This document shows, in pieces, positions 8,817 through 17,588 of a stretch of DNA of 64,000 nucleotides. The stretch's first letter is position 1. Each line of letters starts with the position of its first letter. The stretch comes from UBA12202 sp002691725. GTDB taxonomy: Bacteria; Pseudomonadota; Alphaproteobacteria; Puniceispirillales; UBA1172. The stretch spans positions 62,001-126,000 of the forward strand of contig CBFIAU010000002.1 of NCBI GenBank assembly GCA_965660675.1, written 5' to 3'. The notes below the pieces were generated by a model. That model was not told the DNA's origin and did not search any database. It was given only the letters and a program-made list of their open reading frames with translations. Made by a program: the position numbers and the translations under genes.

Positions 8817-9359
8817 TTATGTCCTGCGGTTATGCTTTCGCACCCATAATGGATCACCAAAAGCAGAAATCTCTGGTGCTTCGGTGCCGCCACCAGGCAT
8901 TAATGGGCGCGGCGCAAAGCGTTGCATAGACTGCATCCGATCATATAAAACTAACGCCCCTGCGACAGCCAGGTTCAAAGAAAATCGCGTTGGTATTTGT
9001 ATCACATGATCACAAAGCCCTAGCATGTTTTTGCTTAACCCCATCCGTTCAGACCCTAGAATATAGGCTGCCATACGGGGATGGCGAAAACTGGGCAAAA
9101 GATGGGCGTCTTCGGTCAGCTCAATGCCGACAAGCTGACAGCCCTCAGGCAGACGAAAATCCTCAACATTGTCAAAGACATGAAAAGGCAATTGTTCAAC
9201 AGCTTTTGAGGTGTCGCTCTGGATAATTTCACGCTGGCTGAATGTGCTGCCAACCATAAATGCAAATGAGGCGTGAAAGGCATGAGCTGTCCGGATAACC
9301 GCGCCAGCGTTGCGCATCTTGCTGACGCCCTCAACCCCCAACGCTGAATAGCCGCGCAT
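8817..9359 (-). CDS. SpoU/TrmH family RNA 2'-O-methyltransferase
   Basis: This 180-residue SPOUT-fold methyltransferase has motif 1 as NAGAVIRTAHAF near the start, motif 2 as AAYILGSERMGLS, and motif 3 as IPTRFSLNLAVAGALVLYD, which form the knotted SAM-binding site. It is shorter than RlmB or TrmH and lacks an N-terminal RNA-binding extension. It resembles the small TrmH-like proteins of alphaproteobacteria; the RNA target is not evident. The start is one base after the stop of the pterin dehydratase gene, so the pair is certainly coupled. Confidence 0.9.
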   Translation of the reverse strand: MRGYSALGVEGVSKMRNAGAVIRTAHAFHASFAFMVGSTFSQREIIQSDTSKAVEQLPFHVFDNVEDFRLPEGCQLVGIELTEDAHLLPSFRHPRMAAYILGSERMGLSKNMLGLCDHVIQIPTRFSLNLAVAGALVLYDRMQSMQRFAPRPLMPGGGTEAPEISAFGDPLWVRKHNRRT

Positions 9360-9360
9360 G

Positions 9361-9666
9361 TTACTGGCTCATTCCAGCGGCAGTTTTGTCCATGAAGCTG
9401 GCCAAGGTAACATCTAATTCTGTCAATCCAGATACATCATGCGTGGTCAGGGTCACATCAACCTTGTTATAGACATTCGCCCATTCAGGATGATGGTTCA
9501 TTTGCTCCGCTTGCATTGCCGCCATGGTCATAAAAGCAAAGGCAGACTTAAAGTTCTTAAACTTGAATTGACGGTGTATGGCGGTATGATCAGCGTTGAA
9601 TTGCCAATCGGTAAGCTGACTAACTGCTGATTTGATCTCATCACTGCTAAGGCGTTGTTGCGTCAT
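9361..9666 (-). CDS. Pterin-4a-carbinolamine dehydratase
   Basis: This 101-residue protein is the usual length of the PCD/DCoH family. The active-site region HHPEWANVYNKVDVTLTTHD carries the conserved histidine pair and the later His. The enzyme dehydrates 4a-hydroxytetrahydrobiopterin in pterin-dependent hydroxylation. No phenylalanine hydroxylase gene is in the window, so a role in folate or molybdopterin metabolism is equally possible. It is the first gene of a two-gene unit with the SpoU methyltransferase. Confidence 0.95.
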   Translation of the reverse strand: MTQQRLSSDEIKSAVSQLTDWQFNADHTAIHRQFKFKNFKSAFAFMTMAAMQAEQMNHHPEWANVYNKVDVTLTTHDVSGLTELDVTLASFMDKTAAGMSQ

Positions 9667-9734
9667 CCGTCTCTATCCTTTATGTTAAATCGGATTGTAT
9701 GATTGAATTAGTAATTGCATTAATAATAACTTCT

Positions 9735-9770
9735 GTAATAGCACCAGTATTAGCACCAGTAATAGCATGA
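9735..9770. repeat. 12-bp tandem repeat, 3 copies
   Basis: Units gtaatagcacca, gtattagcacca and gtaatagcatga follow head to tail, with a partial fourth (gtattgcc). They lie in the spacer between the divergent pterin dehydratase and argG genes and could influence promoter spacing. No function is known. Confidence 0.8.
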
Positions 9771-9808
9771 GTATTGCCATTCTCTGATTAATAATTTATA
9801 CCGCAGAT

Positions 9809-11068
9809 ATGACTAATATTCCACCAATAAACAAAATTGTTCTCGCCTATTCGGGCGGCCTGGATACCTCTGTCATCTTGCGCTGGCTTCAAGAAGACAA
9901 GCACGCTGAGGTTGTCACCTTCACCGCTGATATTGGCCAGGGCGAAGATATTGAACCGGCACGAGCGAAGGCTGAGGCGCTTGGCATTAAAGAAATCTAT
10001 ATCGAAGATTTGCGTGAAGAGTTTGTTCGCGATTATGTCTTTCCGATGTTCCGCGCAAACCCTCTATATGAAGGCGAATACATGCTCGGCACTTCAATTG
10101 CCCGGCCATTAATTGCGAAGCGCCAGATTGAAATTGCCCGCGAAACAGGCGCTGATGCGGTCAGCCATGGCGCCACTGGCAAAGGCAATGATCAGGTGCG
10201 GTTTGAGCTGGGCTATTATGCGCTGGCACCAGACATTAAGGTGGTTGCGCCATGGCGAGAATGGGATTTAACGTCACGCACTAAATTGATCGAATATGCC
10301 GAACAGCATCAGATCAGCATTCCGCAAGATAAACGCGGTGAGGCTCCATTTAGCGTTGATGCCAATTTGCTCCATATTTCAGCCGAAGGCAAAGTCCTGG
10401 AAGACCCATGGGCAGAACCCGAAGAATATGTATATTCGCGGACGGTCTCACCCATGGATGCCCCTGATACCCCGACTGAGATTACGATTGATTTTGTTGC
10501 TGGTGACCCGGTTGCGGTTAATGGTCGCGAATTATCGCCGGCGCGTCTGCTTGAAGAATTAAATGCGCTCGGCGGTAAAAATGGAATTGGCCGGGCGGAT
10601 CTGGTGGAAAACCGCTTTGTTGGTATGAAATCGCGCGGCGTTTATGAAACCCCTGGCGGCACGATTTGGCTAAAAGCCAGGCGCGCTATGGAATCAATTA
10701 CGCTTGACCGTAACGCAGGTCACGCCAAAGACACGATTATGCCGCGCTATGCGGAGCTGGTTTATAATGGATTTTGGTTTGATCCAGAACGGGAAATGCT
10801 GCAAGCGGCAATTGACGCCAGCCAGCATAATGTCACTGGCCGTGTTCGGCTAAAGCTCTATAAAGGCAATGTCATTGTGACAGGCAGACAGGCCCCGCGA
10901 TCTTTATATCAACCTGATCTGGTGACTTTCGAAGAAGGCGCCGCCGATTATGATCAATCTGATGCGCATGGCTTTATCCGGCTAAATGCGCTGCGGCTTA
11001 GGGTTAATCGCATGGTAGCCAGTAAAACGGGTGCGAGCGAAAAGCCAGATAAGCCATCTGATCAATGA
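9809..11068 (+). CDS. argG: Argininosuccinate synthase
   Basis: This 419-residue cytoplasmic enzyme condenses citrulline and aspartate with ATP in arginine biosynthesis. The PP-motif AYSGGLDTSVI is at residues ~13-23. SHGATGKGNDQVRFEL follows near residue 118, and further family blocks such as YSRTVSPMDAP are present. The length is slightly above the typical ~400. No argH is adjacent, so the gene stands alone here. There is no strong Shine-Dalgarno before the ATG, but alignment to the family start supports it. Confidence 0.98.
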   Translation: MTNIPPINKIVLAYSGGLDTSVILRWLQEDKHAEVVTFTADIGQGEDIEPARAKAEALGIKEIYIEDLREEFVRDYVFPMFRANPLYEGEYMLGTSIARPLIAKRQIEIARETGADAVSHGATGKGNDQVRFELGYYALAPDIKVVAPWREWDLTSRTKLIEYAEQHQISIPQDKRGEAPFSVDANLLHISAEGKVLEDPWAEPEEYVYSRTVSPMDAPDTPTEITIDFVAGDPVAVNGRELSPARLLEELNALGGKNGIGRADLVENRFVGMKSRGVYETPGGTIWLKARRAMESITLDRNAGHAKDTIMPRYAELVYNGFWFDPEREMLQAAIDASQHNVTGRVRLKLYKGNVIVTGRQAPRSLYQPDLVTFEEGAADYDQSDAHGFIRLNALRLRVNRMVASKTGASEKPDKPSDQ

Positions 11069-11091
11069 TCATATTGTCTGATGAAGTGTTC

Positions 11092-11122
11092 TAGCCGCAT
11101 TAGTGTTGTAGCCGCATTAGTG
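11092..11122. repeat. 17-bp tandem repeat, 2 copies
   Basis: tagccgcattagtg occurs at 11092-11105 and again at 11109-11122, a 17-base period, just after argG and before the convergent small secreted protein gene. Confidence 0.85.
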
Positions 11123-11130
11123 CTGGCAAA

Positions 11131-11355
11131 TTAGTCATGGCAGACAGGCTGGCTAACCGTTCCATCTTCATTAACTTGCTTCAAAACAACTGTCCCAAAT
11201 GGGGCAATAGCGTAACCAGTATCATAGTGTCCAGTTTGGCAAGGAGTTGTTTCAACCCATTTATATTCTGCTATTCCATTACTATTTTTGGAAAACTCGT
11301 GATAAGGGTCTGAGCTTACAATGGCAAATAAGGCCACAGCGATAAGTATTTGCAT
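11131..11355 (-). CDS. Small putative secreted protein, unknown
   Basis: This 74-residue reading frame begins with a short hydrophobic stretch (MQILIAVALFAIVSS) that could be a signal peptide. Two cysteines follow (TPCQTGHY and QPVCHD), which could form a disulfide in the periplasm. A GGAG ribosome binding site precedes the ATG at a normal distance. I do not recognise a family. It stands alone between argG and sodB. The start signal and leader-like N-terminus argue that it is real, but it could be spurious. Confidence 0.55.
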   Translation of the reverse strand: MQILIAVALFAIVSSDPYHEFSKNSNGIAEYKWVETTPCQTGHYDTGYAIAPFGTVVLKQVNEDGTVSQPVCHD

Positions 11356-11617
11356 GGGGTAACTCCATCATTTCAGTTGATCTTAAGAGTAGGATGCATG
11401 ATACCTAAGGCAGGAATTTTGCGAAAATATGTTTAGTTTGTGTCATAAATATTTTTTACTAATGATCAGCGATCATCTTGAGGAATATCAAGGGGCTTTT
11501 CGATTAGCTAAGAATGCCCTATATAAAAGACAGGAACAATACTGGTTTCATGTTGTTAACAGCAAGCCAGTTTATCGCATCTGACCATGATAGCCCATAT
11601 CCAAAAGGAGACATAAA

Positions 11618-12220
11618 ATGGCTTTTACTCTTCCCGATCTTCCCTACGCCTATGACGCGCTTGCTGGCGCTGGCATGAGCCAGGAAACTTTAGAATTCCA
11701 CCATGACCTGCACCATAAGGCCTATGTTGATAACGGCAATAAACTGCTTGAAGGGTCTGGCCATGAGGGCAAGTCGCTTGAAGATATTGTTGCGGCAACC
11801 TATCAGCCCGATGCGCTGGTTCAATCAGGTCTCTTTAATAACGCATCACAGCACTGGAATCATATTCAGTTCTGGGAAATGATGGGCCCGTCAGGTCAGG
11901 CTATGCCGTCTGAGCTTGAAACGGCACTTAATGAGAGCTTTGGTTCGGTTGATGCCTTCAAGCAAGAGTTTTCTGCCGCAGGTGCTGGTCAGTTCGGTTC
12001 AGGCTGGTGCTGGCTTGTCAAAGATAAGGATGGCGCGTTAAAAGTAACCAAGACCGAAAATGGCGTTAATCCGCTTTGCTTTGGTCAGACAGCATTATTG
12101 GGCTGTGATGTGTGGGAACATTCTTATTATATTGATTTCCGCAACAAACGCCCTGCTTATCTCAGCAATTTCCTTGATAATCTGGTTAACTGGGAGAACG
12201 TTGCCTCACGCATGGGGTAA
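11618..12220 (+). CDS. sodB: Superoxide dismutase, Fe/Mn type
   Basis: This 200-residue cytoplasmic enzyme converts superoxide to O2 and peroxide. The four metal ligands are visible: a His in LEFHHDLHHKAYVDN, the His in NASQHWNHIQFW, and Asp and His in CDVWEHSYYIDF. The AGQFGSGW segment and overall length match iron-dependent SodB of proteobacteria, although cambialistic or Mn use is possible; a Mn-type importer lies at 28-32 kb. It has a strong ribosome binding site (aaaaggagacataaa) and a hairpin terminator downstream, so it is monocistronic. Confidence 0.97.
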   Translation: MAFTLPDLPYAYDALAGAGMSQETLEFHHDLHHKAYVDNGNKLLEGSGHEGKSLEDIVAATYQPDALVQSGLFNNASQHWNHIQFWEMMGPSGQAMPSELETALNESFGSVDAFKQEFSAAGAGQFGSGWCWLVKDKDGALKVTKTENGVNPLCFGQTALLGCDVWEHSYYIDFRNKRPAYLSNFLDNLVNWENVASRMG

Positions 12221-12245
12221 GCCGCTGACATTTTATTTTAGCATT

Positions 12246-12277
12246 AAGGCCTGATGGCAATGTCAGGCCTTTATTTT
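12246..12277 (+). terminator. Intrinsic terminator of sodB
   Basis: The stem aaggcctga (12246-12254) pairs with tcaggcctt (12263-12271) and is followed by a T-rich tract (tatttt). It begins 25 bases after the sodB stop. Confidence 0.85.
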
Positions 12278-12388
12278 ATGGGTTTCAGGATTTTATTAAT
12301 TTCTGGATGATTGCGGCTTGACCCCATGGGCAGTGGTGGCGATAGTATTATCGAAACATTAACAGATACTTTATTGGGGGCATTCATT

Positions 12389-13837
12389 ATGAAACTTTCT
12401 GATCCATCGCTTTTGAAAACAGATGCTTATATCAATGGCAAATGGGTTGACGCGGGTGGCAAGACCATTGCCGTCACCAATCCGGCGACAGGTGAGGTGA
12501 TTGCCAATGTTGCTGACCATGGGGCAGAAATGACCAGAACAGCCATTGAGGCGGCTAATGCTGCGCAGAAAAAATGGGCGGCACTGACGGCGAAAGAACG
12601 AGCTGTTATTATGCGCCGATGGTTCAATCTCATCATGGAAAATCAGGAAGATTTGGCCCAGATTCTAACTGCTGAAATGGGTAAGCCGCTTGCCGAAGCC
12701 AGAGGCGAGGTTGCCTATGGGGCGTCATTTATTGATTGGTTTGCCGAAGAAGGCCGGCGCGTAACCGGCGATGTTTTGATGCCGCATCAGCCTGATAAAC
12801 GGCTGGTTGTGATTAAACAGCCGATTGGGGTTTATGGGGCGATTACGCCATGGAATTTCCCTAATGCCATGATCACCCGTAAGGTAGGCCCTGGCATGGC
12901 GGCAGGCTGCGCGGGTGTTGTTAAGCCTGCCAAGCAAACCCCGTTATCGGCCTTGGCACTGGCGGAATTGGCTGACCGTGCGGGGGTTCCTGCGGGTGTG
13001 CTTAATGTGCTTAATGGCAGCAAAGCATCAGATATCGGGACTGAGATTTGCACTAACCCCATTGTTCGCAAAGTGACCTTCACAGGGTCAACCGAAATTG
13101 GCCGTGTGCTGATGAAACAATCCGCCGATACCATAAAAAAAGTTAGCATGGAGCTAGGTGGAAACGCGCCTCTGATCGTCTTTGATGATGCTGATTTGAG
13201 CGTTGCTGTTCCAGAAGCGCTGGCATCTAAGTTCCGTAACGCTGGCCAGACATGTGTATGCGCTAACCGCATTTTTGTTCAGGACGGCATCTATGAGGAG
13301 TTTGCGGCGGCAATGGCGGCAGAAGTCGCTAAGATGAAGCTGGGTAATGGCGCCGATGATGGCGTCACTATGGGGCCTATGATTGATGAGCAAGGGCTGC
13401 TAAAAGCCGAAGAGCATGTCACCGATGCGGTTAGTGGCGGCGCCAAGACGCTTATTGGCGGCAAGCGTTCTAATCTCGGTTCAACCTATTATGAGCCAAC
13501 TGTGCTAACTGGCGTGACACCTGACATGAAGATTTTCAGCGAAGAAACCTTTGGTCCTGTGGCGCCGTTATTCCGCTTCAATACAGAGGATGAGGTGATT
13601 GCCATGGCCAATGATACGATCTTTGGTCTGGCCGCCTATTTCTTTGCTAAGGATATGGCGCGGGTTTGGCGTGTCGCTGAACAGCTGGAATATGGTATTG
13701 TGTCGGTCAATACAGGCATCTTTTCCAATGAGATTGGGCCATTTGGCGGCGTCAAGCAATCGGGCATCGGGCGCGAAGGTAGCCGCTATGGCATCGATGA
13801 ATATATGGAAATGAAATATATGTGTCTTGGTGTCTAA
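12389..13837 (+). CDS. gabD: Succinate-semialdehyde dehydrogenase [NAD(P)+]
   Basis: This 482-residue aldehyde dehydrogenase oxidises succinate semialdehyde to succinate in the GABA and polyamine route. ELGGNAPLIVFDDADL carries the catalytic Glu, and FRNAGQTCVCANR the nucleophilic Cys. The ITPWNFPNAM, FTGSTEIGR and KQSGIGREGSRYG blocks are typical of GabD. The ATG at 12389 was chosen over a TTG start 78 bases upstream because a ggggg ribosome binding site precedes it and it gives exactly the E. coli GabD length. It could accept products of the puuAB pathway encoded 12 kb away. Confidence 0.94.
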   Translation: MKLSDPSLLKTDAYINGKWVDAGGKTIAVTNPATGEVIANVADHGAEMTRTAIEAANAAQKKWAALTAKERAVIMRRWFNLIMENQEDLAQILTAEMGKPLAEARGEVAYGASFIDWFAEEGRRVTGDVLMPHQPDKRLVVIKQPIGVYGAITPWNFPNAMITRKVGPGMAAGCAGVVKPAKQTPLSALALAELADRAGVPAGVLNVLNGSKASDIGTEICTNPIVRKVTFTGSTEIGRVLMKQSADTIKKVSMELGGNAPLIVFDDADLSVAVPEALASKFRNAGQTCVCANRIFVQDGIYEEFAAAMAAEVAKMKLGNGADDGVTMGPMIDEQGLLKAEEHVTDAVSGGAKTLIGGKRSNLGSTYYEPTVLTGVTPDMKIFSEETFGPVAPLFRFNTEDEVIAMANDTIFGLAAYFFAKDMARVWRVAEQLEYGIVSVNTGIFSNEIGPFGGVKQSGIGREGSRYGIDEYMEMKYMCLGV

Positions 13838-13957
13838 GAGGGTTCTTAAGGAGTGAATAAGGGGGCGTTCAGCGCTTGCTCAAAAGGGCGGCGTTCGCGC
13901 GTGATCAATCGCGTATAGTTATAATGAACTTTTATCAGGAATGAGGGTAAATATAGT

Positions 13958-14533
13958 ATGGCTGATAATGCCAAAGGCGATACCGCCACAACCGGCAACT
14001 TGTCCGAATATGAGGTCGATATCCTCATTCCTGAATCAGAAATTGCCGCCCGCGTTAATGCTCTGGCCCGTGAAATTAATACCCATTATCAGGGAACTAG
14101 AAAGCTGATTGTGGTTGGATTATTGCGCGGCTCATTTATCTTTATTGCTGATCTGGTGCGGCGGCTTGACCTGCCGGTTGAGGTTGATTTCATGACGGTA
14201 TCGAGTTATGGCAAGGCGATGGTGTCGAGCCGTGATGTGCGCATTTTGAAAGACCTTGAGGGCGATATTGGCGGCACCGATGTGCTGGTGGTTGAGGATA
14301 TTATCGACACAGGACATACTCTCCATCAAGTGCTGGAAATATTGCAGACACGGCAACCGCAAAGCCTTGAAGTATGCTGTTTGCTGAACAAGCCGACACG
14401 GCGTGAGGCGGATGTCACCGTCCGTTGGATTGGCTTTGATATTCCTGATGCTTTTGTTGTCGGCTATGGCATTGATTATGCCCAGAATAACCGCCATCTG
14501 CCGCATATCGGCGCGGTCAGGATGAAAGAGTGA
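13958..14533 (+). CDS. hpt: Hypoxanthine phosphoribosyltransferase
   Basis: This 191-residue purine salvage enzyme makes IMP or GMP from hypoxanthine or guanine and PRPP. The PRPP-binding signature VLVVEDIIDTGHTL is at residues ~110-123, and the flexible-loop region VDFMTVSSYGKAM precedes it. The C-terminal part (FVVGYGIDYAQNNRHLPHIG) matches the family. A TATAAT-like hexamer lies at 13920-13925, about 33 bases before the ATG, without a convincing -35 box. It is monocistronic. Confidence 0.95.
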   Translation: MADNAKGDTATTGNLSEYEVDILIPESEIAARVNALAREINTHYQGTRKLIVVGLLRGSFIFIADLVRRLDLPVEVDFMTVSSYGKAMVSSRDVRILKDLEGDIGGTDVLVVEDIIDTGHTLHQVLEILQTRQPQSLEVCCLLNKPTRREADVTVRWIGFDIPDAFVVGYGIDYAQNNRHLPHIGAVRMKE

Positions 14534-14695
14534 TCGGGCAGGCCGGATCAATCTATCTTGAGTATCTGCATTGACCATGCATTATTGGTGCTTTATTGCT
14601 GATATATAAGAATAAAAAGTGATGCCTTTGTTGTAAGCGCTCATCCATGTCGCAGGTTTAAGGAGAGCCCATCACCTCATAATGACGAGGGATTA

Positions 14696-16099
14696 ATGGG
14701 TATGCGACTTAGACGAATAATAGACTGGATTAAATCCAATAAATTAATTTGTTTTCTGTCTTTTGCTGCCATCATTGTGGTTTGGGTTTCGTTATCTTTT
14801 TATTGCATACTTGAGGCGAATGCAGAAAGTATCCGCATCATTATTTTGCTTATTGGTGGCTTGATGGCGTTTTATGGATTGGTTCAAGCCACCGCTCGTC
14901 AAAACACGTTTTCGAAGCAAGTCGATACTCAGATTGAGCAATCCAAGACCGCCAATATTCAATTATTTAACGACCGATTAGGCCGAGGAGTGGAATTGCT
15001 CGCAAATGATGACATGACCCTTAGGAAGGCTGGGATACGGGTGCTTGAAGATTTGGCGGCAAGCGTAGATGTGGTTAATCAGAAAAACATTATTGCTAAT
15101 ATTCTGCATGATTTTATTCGGCAGAAAGTCATAATAAAATATGAAAAAGATGAGGACGGGTTGGCAATTGGAGACCCTATAAGGCCTGATGTTGATCAGG
15201 ATGAAGTGCAGTTAGCGTTAGATGTCTATCTGAGTATAATGTACCTAGATGAAATATATGAAAAGAAACAAGATTTCAGCAATCTTGATTTAAGTTATTT
15301 AAACTTCAATCAATTTAAAATCCCGACCGATCATAGAGAAAATAAAAGGACACTAAGGGAGATAAACTTCGCTGATTCTATCATCAATAACTGCAATTTT
15401 CGTGGATTAAGAATTGAAGGTTGTAATTTTGAAGCAAATAGATTTGTTAGTTGTGAATTTTCAAATACGAATTGGAAAGACTGTAATTTTTTAGAAAAAA
15501 GACCTAATACCGAATTAAATTTGATGTTTTCAAATGCTGGTTCTAATTTTGTGAACTGTGTATTTGAGTATAAAAAAATTCAGTTTTTAGGATATCGTTT
15601 TGATCTCCAATTTATAAGATGTCGCTTTAAATCCCAAGAAATACACTTTTCTTCCAAAACCTCAACCTTCTTGGGTGGGAGATTTGATGGTGGTGGGGGA
15701 TTTCGTGGTGGAGTTTTTCTCAAAAACTTAAATAAAAACTCTGACATTACCATTATTGGAACAGATCTAAGTTATCTAGATTATCTGAAGTTTGATGAAG
15801 AATTTGAACCTGCCGATATTGACGCTAGCAAAGCAATATTTTTGATAGACAGTAATATATTGAAATTGCTAAAGGATAGTGAAATACGGATAGATGAAAG
15901 AAGAGCTTATTTCGTAGACATTGGAGATGCTTATTTCATAGGAACTGGAGATGCTTACTTCATCAAATCTGATGCGGAATGGTCAGAAAAACCAGTAGAT
16001 GAATGGATTGATAAGGAAATAAAGGAAAGTGAAAAGGATTTAGATAAATTAAATGCTCGTAATTTATTTGCAAACATAATGTTAGACAAAAAACCTTAA
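14696..16099 (+). CDS. Membrane protein with pentapeptide-like repeats
   Basis: This 467-residue protein has two N-terminal membrane segments (about 18-40 and 46-65). A segment NDRLGRGVELLANDDMTLRKAGIRVLEDLA follows, which commonly precedes pentapeptide repeats in proteins of this architecture. From about residue 195 there are irregular repeats with Phe, Leu or Asn at the centre (FSNLDLSYLNFNQF, INFADSIINNCNFRGLRIEGCNFEANRF) that would form a right-handed beta-helix. Near the C-terminus an 8-residue unit AYFxxxGD is repeated three times. From about 15.1 kb the gene is visibly richer in A+T than its neighbours, suggesting recent acquisition. It stands alone between hpt and dddP. Its function is unknown. 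Confidence 0.78.
   Translation: MGMRLRRIIDWIKSNKLICFLSFAAIIVVWVSLSFYCILEANAESIRIIILLIGGLMAFYGLVQATARQNTFSKQVDTQIEQSKTANIQLFNDRLGRGVELLANDDMTLRKAGIRVLEDLAASVDVVNQKNIIANILHDFIRQKVIIKYEKDEDGLAIGDPIRPDVDQDEVQLALDVYLSIMYLDEIYEKKQDFSNLDLSYLNFNQFKIPTDHRENKRTLREINFADSIINNCNFRGLRIEGCNFEANRFVSCEFSNTNWKDCNFLEKRPNTELNLMFSNAGSNFVNCVFEYKKIQFLGYRFDLQFIRCRFKSQEIHFSSKTSTFLGGRFDGGGGFRGGVFLKNLNKNSDITIIGTDLSYLDYLKFDEEFEPADIDASKAIFLIDSNILKLLKDSEIRIDERRAYFVDIGDAYFIGTGDAYFIKSDAEWSEKPVDEWIDKEIKESEKDLDKLNARNLFANIMLDKKP
15905..15973 (+). repeat. 24-bp in-frame repeat, 3 copies
   Basis: Within the pentapeptide-like gene three consecutive units encode AYFVDIGD, AYFIGTGD and AYFIKSD. The second and third units are nearly identical in DNA as well, so the expansion is probably recent. 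Confidence 0.8.
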
Positions 16100-16127
16100 A
16101 GCCTCAAAAAAATCTAACCACCCCTAC

Positions 16128-17477
16128 CTAAAGCCCCATTAGCTGATCGTCCCAAGGGTAGCTAGTCATGTCTTCCACCCCGTCCTCTGTCACAAGAAGC
16201 TGATTTTCCAGCTTGATCGAATAGGGCCCGCCATCACGGCCAATCAACGCCTCAACACAGAGCATCATCCCCGGTTTCAGCACATGGTCAAAGGCGCCTT
16301 CGACAAAGTCTTGCGGATAGGCGACAAGCGGCCATTCATCACATAGCCCAACCCCATGAAAGCGGCAAGAATAGCGCCCTCCAACATAAGAATTCGGCAA
16401 TTGGTGACCTTTGAAGGTCAGGTCGCGCAAATGCACGCCGGGAGCAACAAGGGCGGTGTTTGTCTGAATATGCTCAACGCCTAGTTTATAGTCGTCAATC
16501 ATCTCTTGCGTCGGCTTGCCATCCCCTAAAAACCATGTCCGTGAGATATCACAGCACATGCCATAAACCCCAACCATATCGGTATCAAATGCCAGAATCT
16601 CATTATTCTGGACAATCCGCGGGCCACATTCTTGAAACCACGGATAAGTGCGCGGCCCTGATGCCAATAGCCGCGTTTCAATCCACTCGCCGCCACGTTT
16701 AATATTCTCGGCATGCAAATGCGCCCATATGGCATCTTCGGTCATGCCGGGCTTAGCCTCACGCTCCATGACATGCACCGACTGCTCACAGGCATGAATG
16801 GCACAGCGCATGGCCAGAATCTCATCCTTGCCTTTGACAGCGCGCGTATGCTCCATCAGCTCCTCGCCTTCCGCCACGGTAAAGCCTGCCGCCTCAAACG
16901 CTTTGTAGCCATGCACCATAATCTTATCAATCGCCAGCCGCCGCCCCTTACCAACACGGCTTTGCATTAGCTCAGTAACATCCTTGACAAAATCACTTGC
17001 CGCCGCCGATGTTTTGTCGCCATTGGAAAAATAGAACATTGATGCGCCAGACCGAACCTCACGCACTAGCGGATTATAATCACACAAAAATGGTGACATT
17101 TTATAATCATAAACCACCATATAGCCATCTGCGGTCACCAGACAGGCGCGAAACGGATTATGCGTATTCCATAACTGCATATTGGTGGTGTCAGACGCAT
17201 AACGGATATTCAAGGGATCAAACAGCAACACAGCATCAAGATCACGCTCGGCGAGCCCTGCCATAATCCGGTTTAGCCGATAAAGCCGCATCGCTTCCAG
17301 ATCAGGTGGGGTTAACCCATCAGCTGCCCACTCATCAAATGCCAATTGTGTTGGGCCTATCTCAATGCGGTTATTATCCGCAGGCGATCCATCAGGGCGT
17401 ACGCCCATGCTTTTGCTATTCGCATCATGCTTATTAGGATCAATTTTTCTGGTATCTCGGAAATGCTGAACGGTCAT
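16128..17477 (-). CDS. dddP: Dimethylsulfoniopropionate lyase DddP
   Basis: This 449-residue M24-fold enzyme is of the kind that cleaves DMSP to dimethyl sulfide and acrylate rather than peptides. Residues matching those described for the Roseobacter enzyme are all found at a constant +3 offset: metal ligands Asp298, Asp300, Asp310, His374, Glu409 and Glu424, the proposed base Asp380, and Tyr369. Long stretches such as NRIEIGPTQLAF, LLFDPLNIRYA and GLCDEWPLVAYP are characteristic of DddP and separate it from Xaa-Pro aminopeptidases. It lies 104 bases downstream of a three-gene TRAP transporter operon on the same strand, which may import DMSP or a related acid. The identification is strong; activity is inferred. 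Confidence 0.94.
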   Translation of the reverse strand: MTVQHFRDTRKIDPNKHDANSKSMGVRPDGSPADNNRIEIGPTQLAFDEWAADGLTPPDLEAMRLYRLNRIMAGLAERDLDAVLLFDPLNIRYASDTTNMQLWNTHNPFRACLVTADGYMVVYDYKMSPFLCDYNPLVREVRSGASMFYFSNGDKTSAAASDFVKDVTELMQSRVGKGRRLAIDKIMVHGYKAFEAAGFTVAEGEELMEHTRAVKGKDEILAMRCAIHACEQSVHVMEREAKPGMTEDAIWAHLHAENIKRGGEWIETRLLASGPRTYPWFQECGPRIVQNNEILAFDTDMVGVYGMCCDISRTWFLGDGKPTQEMIDDYKLGVEHIQTNTALVAPGVHLRDLTFKGHQLPNSYVGGRYSCRFHGVGLCDEWPLVAYPQDFVEGAFDHVLKPGMMLCVEALIGRDGGPYSIKLENQLLVTEDGVEDMTSYPWDDQLMGL

Positions 17478-17560
17478 GACAAGCCCCTCAAAGGTTACTA
17501 TTTGAGGCTAGCCAGAAATAAAAGCAGTTTTCAAGTAAAATCTATTCCTGATACTAAAAA

Positions 17561-17588
17561 TACTATACTAGAAATACTATACTAGAAA
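17561..17588. repeat. 14-bp tandem repeat, 2 copies
   Basis: tactatactagaaa occurs at 17561-17574 and 17575-17588. The stop codon of the TRAP large permease (minus strand, 17582-17584) lies inside the second copy, so the repeat contributes to the protein's C-terminus. Confidence 0.85.

Noticed and set aside
13920..13925. TATAAT before hpt as a sure promoter
   Set aside because: No convincing -35 element at the right distance; kept only as a remark in the hpt entry.
15200..16099. Phage or insertion-sequence origin of the AT-rich segment
   Set aside because: No transposase, integrase, terminal inverted repeat or target duplication was found around the gene.
16128..17477. Annotating the 449-residue M24 protein as Xaa-Pro aminopeptidase
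   Set aside because: All DddP-specific residues align at a constant offset and long DddP-only blocks are present.
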